64,000 bases of DNA from Mycolicibacterium rufum (lineage in GTDB: Bacteria > Actinomycetota > Actinomycetes > Mycobacteriales > Mycobacteriaceae): positions 5,022,001 through 5,086,000 of the forward strand of contig NZ_CP092427.2 of assembly GCF_022374875.2 (NCBI RefSeq). Direction: 5' to 3'. The notes beneath the pieces were generated by a model, which saw only the letters and a list, made by a program, of their open reading frames with translations, ran no database searches and was not told where the DNA came from. Below are positions 27,077-35,983 of this stretch, one piece after another. The first letter of the stretch is position 1. The number at the start of each line of letters is the position of its first letter. The translations under genes were made by a program, and so were the position numbers.

Positions 27077-28420
27077 TCAAGGTTGCTCGAGTCCGAGGTG
27101 TGAACGCAGCGTCGTGCCCGCATAGTCCTCCCGGAACACACCCCGCTCCTGCAACAGCGGAATCACCTGGTCCACGAACGGATCGAGTCCGCCCGGAGTC
27201 ACGTGAGGCACCAGGATGTATCCATCGCTGGCATCGGACTGCACCAGCCGGTTGATCGACGCGGCGATCGTGCGTGCCGACCCGATGAAGTTCTGGCGGC
27301 CCGTGACCTCGATGATCAACTCCCGGGTGGTGAGCTTCTCGGCCTCGGCCCTTTCGCGCCACTGGTTGGCCGTGGCGACGGGGTCTCGGTACATCCGCAC
27401 GCTCGCCCGTCCGCGCGCGATGGTGTGCTCGCCGATGAACGGATCCACCTGCGGCAGTGGTCCGTCGGGGTCGTGATCAGAGAGGTCGCGGTTCCACAGC
27501 TGTTCGAGGAACGCGATCGCCGTGGCCGGAGACACCTGTGCCAGCCGCACGTCGTGGGCGATGTCGGCGGCTTCGGCGTCGGTGTCTCCGAGAACGAACG
27601 TCGCGGCGGGGAGGATGAGCAGTTCGCGGTCGTGCCGGCCGTACTTCGCGAGTCGCCCCTTGACATCGGCGAAGAACCGCTGACCCTCGGTCAGGGTCCC
27701 GTGCCGGGAGAAGATCGCGTCGGCGCTCGACGCGGCGAATTCGCGGCCGCGGTCGGAATCGCCCGCCTGGAAGACGACCGGTCGGCCTTGCGGGCCACGC
27801 GGCACGTTGAACCGGCCGCTGATGTCGAAATGTTCGTCGCGGTAAGTGAACTCGCCAGCACGCGGATCGGAGAGGAAGACCCCACGGTCCTTGTCGGCGA
27901 TGATCTCGTCGCCACGCCATGAGTCGAACAGCACGTTCGCGGCGGCGAGGAAGCTCTCGGCCCGCTCGTAACGCTGATCCTCGGCGAGGAAGCCTCCGCG
28001 TCGGAAGTTCTCGCCGGTGAATGCATCCCAGGACGTGACGACATTCCAGGCCGCTCTGCCGTCCGACAGATGGTCCAGGCTCGCGAATTGTCGGGCGACC
28101 TCATACGGTTCGTTGAACGTCGAGTTGATCGTGCCGGCCAGGCCCAGTCGATCGGTGACTGCTGCCAGCGCGGCGAGCACCGTGAAGGTGTCCGGTCGGC
28201 CGACCACGTCGAGGTCGTAGATTTCCCCACCCTGTTCTCGCAGGCGTAGGCCCTCGGCAAGGAAGATGAAGTCGAGTTTCCCCCGCTCGGCCGTCTGGGC
28301 GAAGCGGACGAACGAGTCGAATTCGATGTGACTCCCGGAGGCGGGATCGCTCCATACCGTGGTGTTGTTGACGCCGGGAAAATGCCCCGCGAGATGAATC
28401 TGCTTGATCGGCTTGCTCAT
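27077..28420 (-). CDS. NtaA/SnaA/DszA-family FMN-dependent monooxygenase
   Basis: A 447-residue LLM flavin monooxygenase with LDFIFLAEGLRLREQGG, ASLDHLSDGRAAWNVVTSWDAFTGENFRRGG and PVVFQAGDSDRGREFAASSADAIF, clearly of the NtaA/SoxA/DszA branch. It needs reduced FMN from a separate reductase. The ATG at 28420 follows a GAGGAA. It lies 14 bases after the preceding LLM gene, so the two are co-transcribed and may act on successive intermediates or on related substrates. Confidence 0.9.
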   Translation of the reverse strand: MSKPIKQIHLAGHFPGVNNTTVWSDPASGSHIEFDSFVRFAQTAERGKLDFIFLAEGLRLREQGGEIYDLDVVGRPDTFTVLAALAAVTDRLGLAGTINSTFNEPYEVARQFASLDHLSDGRAAWNVVTSWDAFTGENFRRGGFLAEDQRYERAESFLAAANVLFDSWRGDEIIADKDRGVFLSDPRAGEFTYRDEHFDISGRFNVPRGPQGRPVVFQAGDSDRGREFAASSADAIFSRHGTLTEGQRFFADVKGRLAKYGRHDRELLILPAATFVLGDTDAEAADIAHDVRLAQVSPATAIAFLEQLWNRDLSDHDPDGPLPQVDPFIGEHTIARGRASVRMYRDPVATANQWRERAEAEKLTTRELIIEVTGRQNFIGSARTIAASINRLVQSDASDGYILVPHVTPGGLDPFVDQVIPLLQERGVFREDYAGTTLRSHLGLEQP

Positions 28421-28434
28421 CGGATCTTCGTTCC

Positions 28435-29598
28435 TCAGGCGGACGCGTAGCGGCTGACCGGCCGCGGCAGGCCCAGAATCCCGCGCAGCGTGGTGGCCCC
28501 TTCACCGCCGCGGAAGAGTCCGCGGCGGCGTAGTTCCGGCACCAGCCCATCGACGATCTGACCGAGATCGTGGGGGAGTGTTGCCGGGCGTAGGCGGAAG
28601 CCTGCCGCTCCGGCCGCGTGCCACTCCTCGATGCAGTCGGCAAGCGCAGCGGTGCTGCCGACGAACACCCCTGCGTCGGTGGTGAAGGGAGCACCCAGGC
28701 GTTCATCGAGCCGCTCCCGGCGGGCGGATGCCCTGTCCGCGCTGGCGTCGAGAATGACGGCGAGATCGGCGAAGACCCTGACCGAACGCCCTTCTGCGAT
28801 GGCGAGCGACGAGAGGGCGTCGACGGTCGTGGTGACCTCGACGGCATCGTGCGGGGTGATGAATCCGATGTCGGCGCTTCCGGCGACCAGCCCATGGGTC
28901 GCCTCTCCGTGACTCAGGGCTGCCACGATGGGTTGGCCTTGCGGAGGTCTCGGAGTGATCGAGGGCCCTCTCACCGAGAAGGTGGCACCCTCGAAGTCGA
29001 TGTAGTGCACCTTCTTCCGGTCGATGAAGCGCCCCGTGGTGACGTCCCGGATCTCGGCGTCATCCTCCCAGCTGTCCCACAGTCGTCGCAGGACCTCGAC
29101 GTAGTCCGCGGCCTCGGTGATGAGATCTGACGGGGCCACCTGGGTGATGTCGCGGCGGCCGACGTGATGTGCCGCTTCCGGGCTGGCGCTGACCTGTACC
29201 CGCACCCCCGCCCGGCCCTTGCTGACGTAGTCGAGGGTGGCGATCGCCTTCGACAGATGAAACGGTTCGGTGTGCGTGACGACGGCCGTCGGCATCAGAC
29301 CGATGCGGTGGGTGAGCGGAGCCACTCGCGACGCGATCAGGACGGCGTCGAGACGCCCGCTCACCCCGTCGGCCGCGACGCCTGCGGAGGACGGAAGATC
29401 GTTCTGCAGCGTGAACGCGTCTTCGATGGTGACGAAGTCCAGGTGGCCGCGTTCCGCCTGGGCGACCAGATCGACCCAGTATCGAGGGGTCAAGAGGTCG
29501 AGGGGCCGGGCGTCCGGTTCGCGCCACGAGGCGGGGTGCCATCCCGTCCCGTCCAGGGCGACGGCCAGGTGCAGTGACGGCGGAACTTCAGCGGACAC
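28435..29598 (-). CDS. luciferase-like FMN-dependent monooxygenase
   Basis: A 387-residue LLM-family protein, shorter and more divergent than its neighbours. Recognisable parts are LDFVTIEDAFTLQND, IATLDYVSKGRAGVRVQVSASPEAAHHVGRRD and GQPIVAALSHGEATHGLVAGSADIGFI. It lacks the usual F-Q-A-G-S-S motif, having VAALSHG instead, so its flavin or substrate site may differ. The start is GTG 29598 (MSAEVPPSLHLAVAL). It is the first gene of a three-gene unit with the monooxygenase at 27077 and the small membrane protein. Confidence 0.82.
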   Translation of the reverse strand: MSAEVPPSLHLAVALDGTGWHPASWREPDARPLDLLTPRYWVDLVAQAERGHLDFVTIEDAFTLQNDLPSSAGVAADGVSGRLDAVLIASRVAPLTHRIGLMPTAVVTHTEPFHLSKAIATLDYVSKGRAGVRVQVSASPEAAHHVGRRDITQVAPSDLITEAADYVEVLRRLWDSWEDDAEIRDVTTGRFIDRKKVHYIDFEGATFSVRGPSITPRPPQGQPIVAALSHGEATHGLVAGSADIGFITPHDAVEVTTTVDALSSLAIAEGRSVRVFADLAVILDASADRASARRERLDERLGAPFTTDAGVFVGSTAALADCIEEWHAAGAAGFRLRPATLPHDLGQIVDGLVPELRRRGLFRGGEGATTLRGILGLPRPVSRYASA

Positions 29599-29626
29599 GG
29601 ACGCTGCTCGCTTTCAGACGTGGTCT

Positions 29627-29704
29627 TCATGGCTTCACTGCGCCCAGTGTGCGCGCCGAGACGTGGTCGTCAGAGAGATGAACGCACGCTGATTCCTCTG
29701 CCAT
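29627..29704 (-). CDS. possible 25-residue leader peptide upstream of monooxygenase operon
   Basis: A short frame from an ATG (29704-29702) to a TGA 28 bases before the monooxygenase start, beginning MAEESACVHLSDDHVSARTL. It contains one Cys in a sulfur-related context and has a TAGCTC about 13-18 bases upstream that could be a -10 box, giving a nearly leaderless transcript. There is no ribosome-binding site. It may be a regulatory leader or simply chance. Confidence 0.25.
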   Translation of the reverse strand: MAEESACVHLSDDHVSARTLGAVKP

Positions 29705-29749
29705 GAAAGTCTGAAGGAGCTACCACCGAGACGACACGGCCCTGCGCAC

Positions 29750-31069
29750 TCAGTACTCCTGCAGGCTCTCGCGCAGAGTCGTTCCGGGGTAACGGGTCCG
29801 GAAGCGGCCCCGGCGCTGCAACTCCGGTACCAGCAGCTCGGTCATGTCGTTGAAGCAGCCCGGAGTGTCGGTCGCCAGCATCATGAAGCCGTTGCAGCCG
29901 CCCTCGTCGACATACTGCTCCATCTGGTCGGCGACGTCGGACGGTGTGCCCACGGCGACCGGAGCGCCCATCGAGACGCCGTAGATCTGCGCGGCCTCGC
30001 GCACCGTCACCGGGGCACCGTCCTTGGCCTCCAGGATCGCGTCGAACAGCCCGCGGATGCCCTGGACGTCGGCATCGACGACATTGTCGTCGAGATCGAG
30101 AGTGGAGAAGTCGAATCCGGTGTGCCCGGACAGGATTCCCAGGGCGCTTTCGATCTGCACCTTCTCGACGAACTCCGCGTAGCGGTCGTTGGCGCGGCCC
30201 TTGTCGCGATCGATGATCGTCTGCAGCCCGTAGATCAGCTTCACCGACTCGGGGTCGCGGCCGGCGTCACTGGCCCGGGTGCGGATGTCGTCGGCGTAGG
30301 CCCTCATGCTCTTGGGCGTCGGGAAGATCCCGAACACCGATTCGGCGTGTTTGGCGGCGAACTCGCGGCCTTGGTCCGACGATCCGGCCTGCCACAGCAC
30401 CGGCCGCTTCTGCGGCGACGGCGCGACGAAGTGGCGGCCCTTGGATTGGAAGAACTCCCCGCGGAAGTCGACTTCGCGCACCTTGGCAGGGTCGGCGAAG
30501 ATCCCGTTCTCCCGGTCGTAGACGATCGCGTCGTCGTCCCAGGAATCCCACAGCTGGTACAGCAGCTGCATGTACTCCTCGACGACTTCGTAGCGCTTGT
30601 CGCGCGGCGTCAGGTTCTCCTTGCCCATCGCCTGGAACTCGCTCTTGGAGTAGGAGGTGACGATGTTCCAGCCGACGCGGCCACCGGTCAGGTGATCCAG
30701 CGTGGAGAGCTGGCGGGCCATCATGTACGGCGGCACGAAGGACGTGGACAGCGTGATGCCGATGCCGAGGTGCTGGGTGAACGCACCGACGATCGGAACC
30801 ACGCTGGCGGGTTCGTGCACCGGACACTGGCCCGCGAACTTCACGACGGGATCCGAGTTGCCCTTGTAGGTGGTGTAGGGCGCGAGTTCGTCGGCGATGA
30901 ACATGGCGTCGAACAGGCCGCGTTCCATGGTGCGGCCGAGGTCGCGCCAGTACTCCGGACGCGACCAGTGATAGCCGACCTTGTCGCGGGGGTGGGCCCA
31001 CATCGTCGACGCGTGGTTCATCACACCGTGCTGGACGAAACCCAGCAGGTGCATCTTGTTCTTCGTCAT
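29750..31069 (-). CDS. NtaA/SnaA/DszA-family FMN-dependent monooxygenase
   Basis: A 439-residue LLM monooxygenase, start ATG 31069 overlapping the previous stop (ATGA). Blocks: HWSRPEYWRDLGRTMERGLFDAMFIADELAPY, STLDHLTGGRVGWNIVTSYSKSEFQAMG, and PVLWQAGSSDQGREFAAKHAESVFGIFPT. It is coupled to a sodium:solute symporter and a small membrane protein, which suggests that the symporter imports its substrate. The substrate is unknown; the branch includes enzymes acting on C-S, C-N and polyaminocarboxylate substrates. Confidence 0.9.
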   Translation of the reverse strand: MTKNKMHLLGFVQHGVMNHASTMWAHPRDKVGYHWSRPEYWRDLGRTMERGLFDAMFIADELAPYTTYKGNSDPVVKFAGQCPVHEPASVVPIVGAFTQHLGIGITLSTSFVPPYMMARQLSTLDHLTGGRVGWNIVTSYSKSEFQAMGKENLTPRDKRYEVVEEYMQLLYQLWDSWDDDAIVYDRENGIFADPAKVREVDFRGEFFQSKGRHFVAPSPQKRPVLWQAGSSDQGREFAAKHAESVFGIFPTPKSMRAYADDIRTRASDAGRDPESVKLIYGLQTIIDRDKGRANDRYAEFVEKVQIESALGILSGHTGFDFSTLDLDDNVVDADVQGIRGLFDAILEAKDGAPVTVREAAQIYGVSMGAPVAVGTPSDVADQMEQYVDEGGCNGFMMLATDTPGCFNDMTELLVPELQRRGRFRTRYPGTTLRESLQEY

Positions 31070-31404
31070 GAATTCTCGTTCTGCGTGCGGCGTTCCACCA
31101 GGAACGCGGTGATGACGGCGACGGCTGCGCCGACTGCGAGGATGGGGGGGAGGTACCAGAACACGGGGTCCACGCCCAGCAGGATGATGACGATCGTCGA
31201 GAAGATCACCGCGCCGATCGCCTTCCAGGTGAAGCCACCCTCGGGCAGCGCATCGTCGGGATTTAAGGGAAGACCGGCGCGCTCGCCGGCGGCGGCGTCG
31301 GCGAGGACGGCGCGACGGACCCGACCGAAGGCCTGCACCCCCAGGGTGATGTAAGCGCCGGCGACGGCGACACCGACGACGACGGCGATCCAGAACGCGA
31401 TCAT
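31066..31404 (-). CDS. small membrane protein, putative symporter partner
   Basis: A 112-residue protein starting at ATG 31404 in the symporter stop. It has an N-terminal helix (about residues 2-26), a soluble linker rich in A/G/P, and two closely spaced helices (about 63-83 and 85-104). Small partners of this type accompany several sodium:solute symporters (for example PanF with YhdT), so an accessory role is inferred. No named family could be assigned. Confidence 0.72.
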   Translation of the reverse strand: MIAFWIAVVVGVAVAGAYITLGVQAFGRVRRAVLADAAAGERAGLPLNPDDALPEGGFTWKAIGAVIFSTIVIILLGVDPVFWYLPPILAVGAAVAVITAFLVERRTQNENS

Positions 31405-32951
31405 CGGACCGGGTCCGGGTCGACATCCTGCGTGGCCCTGCTGATCTCGCGTTCGGGCACGATCGCTCCTCCGAAGTCGACGGCGTGGTCGGACTCGATC
31501 AACGCCGAGTTGCGCCGGCTCAGCGACGCGAAGTCGAAGGTCTGCCTCTGCACGAGGCTGATCCCGACGGCCGCGACGAGGGAGATCGTCTCCAGGGTGA
31601 TGATTCCCTGCAGCTCGCCGACATACTCGCGGACCGGGTAGCCGACCGCGACCGCCAGCACCAGGCTGGACACGAAGGCCAGGGCGGTCATCCGGCGCCA
31701 GAAGATGGCCAGTGCCAGTGGAATGATCAGCGCCGCCTTGAGGAAGAAGACCGTGGTGACGAGTTGGACGTAGTCGATGCCTGAGCTGACCACGATGCCG
31801 CCGATCACGCCGGCGATGAGGATCGAGCTCTTCGTCCAGCGGAACAGGGTTTTGGGGGCGATGTCCGGCTTGGCCCGCTTGAGGATGTCCACGGCGACCA
31901 CCGATGACAGCGCGGAGAAGGCGCCGTCGATCGACGAATAGCAGGCATTCAGGATGATCAGGACGTACAGGGCGATCAGCACGATGGGTAGGCCGAGATG
32001 GCTGACGACGTACGGACCGACGCCGCCGGGCCCCGCCGCGCCGAGGTCCTCGAGGCTGACGCCGTACCCCAGACCGACCAGGCCGAGGAGACCGAGCGTG
32101 ATGGGAATCGGGTAGAACCACAGCCCCGCCCAGACGAACGTGCGCCCCAGCGTCGTCGGCTTGAGTGCCCACGCCTTCTGCCAGAACGTCTGGTCGGCCA
32201 TCGTCGAGGCGAGCAGCCCCAGCGCCAGCGAGATGCCGAACCCGGCCGCGGCGGCGCCGTCGAAGGCGTTGAGCGTGTTGGGACCCGCCTCCCCGACCTT
32301 CTGGAAGACCAGGCTCGGGCCGCCGACCTTCGCGAGCACGAACAGCACCACGATGGCGGCGGGCACGGTGATCAGCAGCGTGTTGAACGTCGCGGTGATC
32401 GCCGAAGTCCACAGCCCGCCGAAGTAGGAGTAGACCGTGACGGTGGCCAGCGTGACGATGAGCACGACGGTCGGGTTGATCCCGAACACCACTCCCATGA
32501 CCAGCACGACACCGAACAGGTTGATGAAGATCTCGGCGAGCAGACCCAGCAGCATCGCCACCAGGGCGATGGTGGTGGCCGGCTTGTTCTGGAAGCGTTC
32601 GCGAATGAACTCGACGATCGTGTAGCCGGCGGGCATCTGCCTGCGCAGCCGGATGGCGAACGGCACCATCAGCATCACCGCGAGACCGTTGGGCACCACG
32701 AACCAGATCAAGCCCGAGGTGCCGAAGGTGAAGGCCTGCGCTGACGACATCATCACCGCCATCGACCAGGTCCACACCGCGATGACGGAGCCGACGCCGA
32801 AGCCGAAACCGATTCTGCGGTCGGCGATCACGAAGTCATGGGTGTTCTTCACCATCGACTTCACGACGTACGCGACAAAGAACATGAACGCGCCCAAGCC
32901 CAACATCAGCAGGAAGCCGATGCCGGGCGACAGGTTCGACGGGTGGAACAC
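31401..32951 (-). CDS. sodium:solute symporter family protein
   Basis: A 516-residue membrane protein with about 13 helices of the SSS (LeuT-fold) family; the segment GFGFGVGSVIAVWTWSMAVMMSS and later ILNACYSSIDGAFSALSSVVAVDILKR match the urea/acetate/proline transporter group. It uses a cation gradient to import a small polar solute. GTG 32951 follows GGAGGTGCT. It leads a three-gene operon with the small membrane protein and an LLM monooxygenase, so it probably supplies that enzyme with substrate. The promoter region is shared with the divergent whiB. Confidence 0.88.
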   Translation of the reverse strand: MFHPSNLSPGIGFLLMLGLGAFMFFVAYVVKSMVKNTHDFVIADRRIGFGFGVGSVIAVWTWSMAVMMSSAQAFTFGTSGLIWFVVPNGLAVMLMVPFAIRLRRQMPAGYTIVEFIRERFQNKPATTIALVAMLLGLLAEIFINLFGVVLVMGVVFGINPTVVLIVTLATVTVYSYFGGLWTSAITATFNTLLITVPAAIVVLFVLAKVGGPSLVFQKVGEAGPNTLNAFDGAAAAGFGISLALGLLASTMADQTFWQKAWALKPTTLGRTFVWAGLWFYPIPITLGLLGLVGLGYGVSLEDLGAAGPGGVGPYVVSHLGLPIVLIALYVLIILNACYSSIDGAFSALSSVVAVDILKRAKPDIAPKTLFRWTKSSILIAGVIGGIVVSSGIDYVQLVTTVFFLKAALIIPLALAIFWRRMTALAFVSSLVLAVAVGYPVREYVGELQGIITLETISLVAAVGISLVQRQTFDFASLSRRNSALIESDHAVDFGGAIVPEREISRATQDVDPDPVR

Positions 32952-33207
32952 AGCACCTCCAGTGATGCGCGCGCAGAAGCCGGCGTGGTGAAGGAAATCG
33001 CGGCAGCGTTCTGCGCCGCAGGAACCGCGTGACTGTGACAGCTGCTGACGATCAATGTGAGCGTTTGAATCATGGCGAATGAAACAAGGCGCTCGAGTTG
33101 CCGCCTCATCAGCGCTCTGCTAACTCACGCGCGGCCGCGCCGTCGACGTAAAGCTCACAGCGAGCAGATATCTGGGCCTGACCCGATCTGTCCATGACCA
33201 TCCGGAG

Positions 33208-33501
33208 ATGACCGCCGCGCTCCGGATCGACCCGGCCGACGACCAGTACTGGAGTTGGCAGTACCAGGGCAGGTGCCTGGACGCCCCGACGGAGCTGTTC
33301 TTCCCCGAGACCGACCGTCGGTCGGAGCGGCGGCGCCGCGAGGAGGAGGCCAAGCGGATCTGCCGCACCTGCCCGGTGCTGATGCGCTGCCGCGAACACG
33401 CCCTGAGCGTTCCCGAGCGCTACGGCGTCTGGGGCGCGACCACGCCCCGGGAGCGCGGCATCCCGACGTCGCACCGCAGCGCGGAACAAAACTCACGCTG
33501 A
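33208..33501 (+). CDS. WhiB-family iron-sulfur transcriptional regulator
   Basis: A 97-residue Wbl protein. The four cluster ligands are Cys23 (QGRC), Cys52, Cys55 and Cys61 (CRTCPVLMRC), followed by a GVWGA turn at 73-77 where most family members have GVWGG or GIWGG. WhiB proteins bind a [4Fe-4S] cluster and usually act with the main sigma factor. It lies between two divergent operons for organosulfur or organonitrogen oxidation and may control one or both. It is an accessory paralogue rather than a recognisable WhiB1-7. Confidence 0.9.
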   Translation: MTAALRIDPADDQYWSWQYQGRCLDAPTELFFPETDRRSERRRREEEAKRICRTCPVLMRCREHALSVPERYGVWGATTPRERGIPTSHRSAEQNSR

Positions 33502-33573
33502 CCGCAACCGTTCCGCGCCAGCACCGGCGTCCCTAGGGTGCCTCCAGCACCACCGAGGAGAAGGACACCTGTG

Positions 33574-33624
33574 ATGCCCGTAGTGACACAGCCCGCCGTG
33601 AGCTCCGCCGGGGCACCGGCATGA
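33574..33624 (+). CDS. short leader ORF coupled to the ligase gene
   Basis: A 16-codon frame, MPVVTQPAVSSAGAPA, from ATG 33574, with a good ribosome-binding site (GAGGAGAAGGA at 33555-33565) and a stop that overlaps the next ATG as ATGA. A TAGGGT at about 33533 is a plausible -10 box. The ribosome-binding site belongs to this ORF, so the ligase gene appears to be translated by reinitiation after it. No Cys or Gln run is present, so the signal, if any, is unknown. Confidence 0.5.
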   Translation: MPVVTQPAVSSAGAPA

Positions 33625-34952
33625 CCCAGGTCGCCCCGTCCCATGCCGCCGCCGACGAACTGCGCCGCGGCATCGCCGACGGCACCCTCAGTGAGATCGA
33701 GGTCGCCTGGAGCGATCCGTTCGGCCACTCCGCCGGCAAGCGCATCCCGGCCGCGCAGTTCCTCGACCGCGCAACCGGCAGCGGCTTCGCGTTCTGCGAG
33801 GCCGCGCTGGGCTGGAACACCGACGGCACCGTCATCGACTCGCTGTCGCTGACCAACTGGGCCGGCGGTTACCCAGACGTGTACGCGGTGCCGGACTTCT
33901 CGACGTTCACCCGGCTGCCGTGGCGGCCCGGCGTCGGACACGTCATCTCCGACATCGTCACCCACCGTCGCACCCCGTCACTGCTGGATCCGCGCGGTGT
34001 GCTCAAACGGGTGCTGGCGCGGCTGGAGAGCCTCGGCTACACGGCGAAGGTCGGCGTCGAGTTCGAGTTCTATCTGCTCGAGAGCGACGGCACACCGATC
34101 ATCGACGCCATCCAGGCGTATTCACTGGAGAACGCCAACGCGCTCGATCCCCTCATCGCCGACCTCTACGAGACCCTCGGCGCGTTCACCCGACTGGAGG
34201 GCGTGCAGACCGAGTACGGCCCCGGTCAGGTGGAGACGAACCTGGTCTACACCGACGCGCTGGCCGCCGCCGACGACAGCGCCCGGCTGAAGTACGCCGC
34301 CAAAGAGGTCGCTCGACGGCACGGCAAGCTCGCCAGCTTCATGCCCAAACCGTTCTCTGAGCACTCCGGTTCGTCGGCGCACCTGCACATCTCGCTGTGG
34401 GACGGCGAGCGTCCGGTGTTCGCGGCGGTGGACGGTGCCGAGAGCCAGACCGCCCGCCATGCCATCGCCGGGTTGTTCGAGCACCTGCCGTCGGTCACGC
34501 TGTTCGGGGCGCACTCGGTCAACGCCTACCGCCGCTTCGCGCCCGACACGTTCGCGCCCGACACGGTGAATTGGAGCCGGGACAACCGCAGCGCAGCGAT
34601 CCGGTCGCTCATCGAGGACGCGCCCGGGGCATCGCGCATCGAATTGCGCTCCGGCGCCTCGGATTCCAACCCCTACTGGCTGATCGCGTCCGCGCTGGCG
34701 GCGATCGTCGCCGGTCTGGAGGCCCGCCGCGAACCGCCGGAACCCGCCACCGGAAATCTGTACGGCAAGGGAGCGCCGCTGCCCGACTCCTTGGGCACGG
34801 CGGTCGCGCTGGCCATCCAGGACGACACCATCCTCGACATTCTCGGCGAGCAGTCCGTGCTCGACTTCGCCGTGCTCGCCCGCAGCGAGTGGGACGCCTA
34901 CGTCGGCCACGTCAGCGACTGGGAACGCACGCGCTATCTGCGCACCTCATGA
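33621..34952 (+). CDS. glutamine synthetase-family gamma-glutamyl ligase
   Basis: A 443-residue GS-fold enzyme with metal-site VGVEFEFYLLE, YGPGQVETNL, HLHISLWD, and the ATP/glutamate block RRFAPDTFAPDTVNWSRDNRSAAIR. It is about the length of GlnA-like type III/PuuA proteins, which join glutamate to amines rather than to ammonia. It is the first main gene of an operon with an LLM monooxygenase and a DszC-like flavoprotein, so gamma-glutamylation of an amine-containing sulfur or nitrogen compound is a possible role. True glutamine synthetase activity is unlikely in this setting. Confidence 0.88.
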   Translation: MTQVAPSHAAADELRRGIADGTLSEIEVAWSDPFGHSAGKRIPAAQFLDRATGSGFAFCEAALGWNTDGTVIDSLSLTNWAGGYPDVYAVPDFSTFTRLPWRPGVGHVISDIVTHRRTPSLLDPRGVLKRVLARLESLGYTAKVGVEFEFYLLESDGTPIIDAIQAYSLENANALDPLIADLYETLGAFTRLEGVQTEYGPGQVETNLVYTDALAAADDSARLKYAAKEVARRHGKLASFMPKPFSEHSGSSAHLHISLWDGERPVFAAVDGAESQTARHAIAGLFEHLPSVTLFGAHSVNAYRRFAPDTFAPDTVNWSRDNRSAAIRSLIEDAPGASRIELRSGASDSNPYWLIASALAAIVAGLEARREPPEPATGNLYGKGAPLPDSLGTAVALAIQDDTILDILGEQSVLDFAVLARSEWDAYVGHVSDWERTRYLRTS

Positions 34953-35983
34953 GCGAGCCGCGATTCGGGGTGTGGGCGCCGGTCTACGGCAACCACGGCG
35001 CCCGTCGGCACCCGCAGGACGCACCCGATGCGAGCTACCGGCGCACGCGGGATCTCATCGTGCACGCCGAGAAGGTCGGCTTCGATGCGACGCTGGTCGC
35101 CCAGCACGTCATCCACCCCAGTGACGTCGAAGACGATGTGCTCGAGACGTGGTCGACGTTGGCTGCGCTGGCCGAGGCGACCGAGAGCATCGAGCTGATC
35201 GGCGCGATCAAGCCGCTGCTGTTCAACCCGCTGGTGTTCGCGAAGGTCGCGGCAAACATCGCCGACATCGCCGCAGGCCGGTTGTCGATCAACGTAGTCA
35301 GTGGTTGGTTCCTGCCGGAACTGGAGGCCCTCGGCGTCGCGGTGCTCGAGCACGACGACCGCTACGCCCACACCCGCGACTGGCTGCGCACCGTCACCGC
35401 GCTGTGGGCCGGCAAGCAGGTCGCCGTCGGCGACGGACACCCCGCGCTCGTCCGGCCGGTGCCGCAGTACGTTCCGCCCGTCTACGTCGGCGGCGAGTCC
35501 GAACCCGGCCGGGCACTGGCCGCCGAGACGGCCGACGTGTTCTTCATCAACGGCCGACCGCTGGCCGACACCGCCGAGGTGATCGCCGATCTGCGGTCGC
35601 GCCGCAGCGCCGCCGGCGGGCCGCCTCTGCGGTTCGGTCTGTCCGCATTCGTCGTCGCCCGCGAGACCGACGCCGCCGCCCAGGCGGAGGCCGACCACCT
35701 GCAGGCACTCGTCGACGCGGAACGTCGCCCGGAGATCTCCGGCGGTACCGATCCGAAGACCCAGATGTACAAGGTGCTCGCCAACACCAGCCGGGTCGGC
35801 TCGAACGGCGGGACCCTGGCCGGTCTCGTCGGGAGTTACGACACCGTGGCCGAACGGATCTCGGCGTTCCACGAGGTGGGCATCGAGTTGTTCATGCTCC
35901 AGTTCCAGCCGCTGGAATCAGAACTGGACCGCTTCGCCGACCACATCATCCCGAGATTCCGCGTCGACAGGGAGATCCGATGA
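34949..35983 (+). CDS. SsuD/SfnG-type luciferase-like monooxygenase
   Basis: A 344-residue LLM flavin monooxygenase starting at ATG 34949 inside the ligase stop. It is of the same subtype as the protein at 9732: RFGVWAPVYGNHG at the start, AAGRLSINVVSGWFLPELE, PPVYVGGESEPGRALAAETADVFFINGR and a C-terminal LVGSYDTVAERISAFHEVGIELFML. It is expected to act with FMNH2 on a sulfonate- or sulfone-like substrate. Coupled by ATGA to both neighbours. Confidence 0.88.
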   Translation: MSEPRFGVWAPVYGNHGARRHPQDAPDASYRRTRDLIVHAEKVGFDATLVAQHVIHPSDVEDDVLETWSTLAALAEATESIELIGAIKPLLFNPLVFAKVAANIADIAAGRLSINVVSGWFLPELEALGVAVLEHDDRYAHTRDWLRTVTALWAGKQVAVGDGHPALVRPVPQYVPPVYVGGESEPGRALAAETADVFFINGRPLADTAEVIADLRSRRSAAGGPPLRFGLSAFVVARETDAAAQAEADHLQALVDAERRPEISGGTDPKTQMYKVLANTSRVGSNGGTLAGLVGSYDTVAERISAFHEVGIELFMLQFQPLESELDRFADHIIPRFRVDREIR

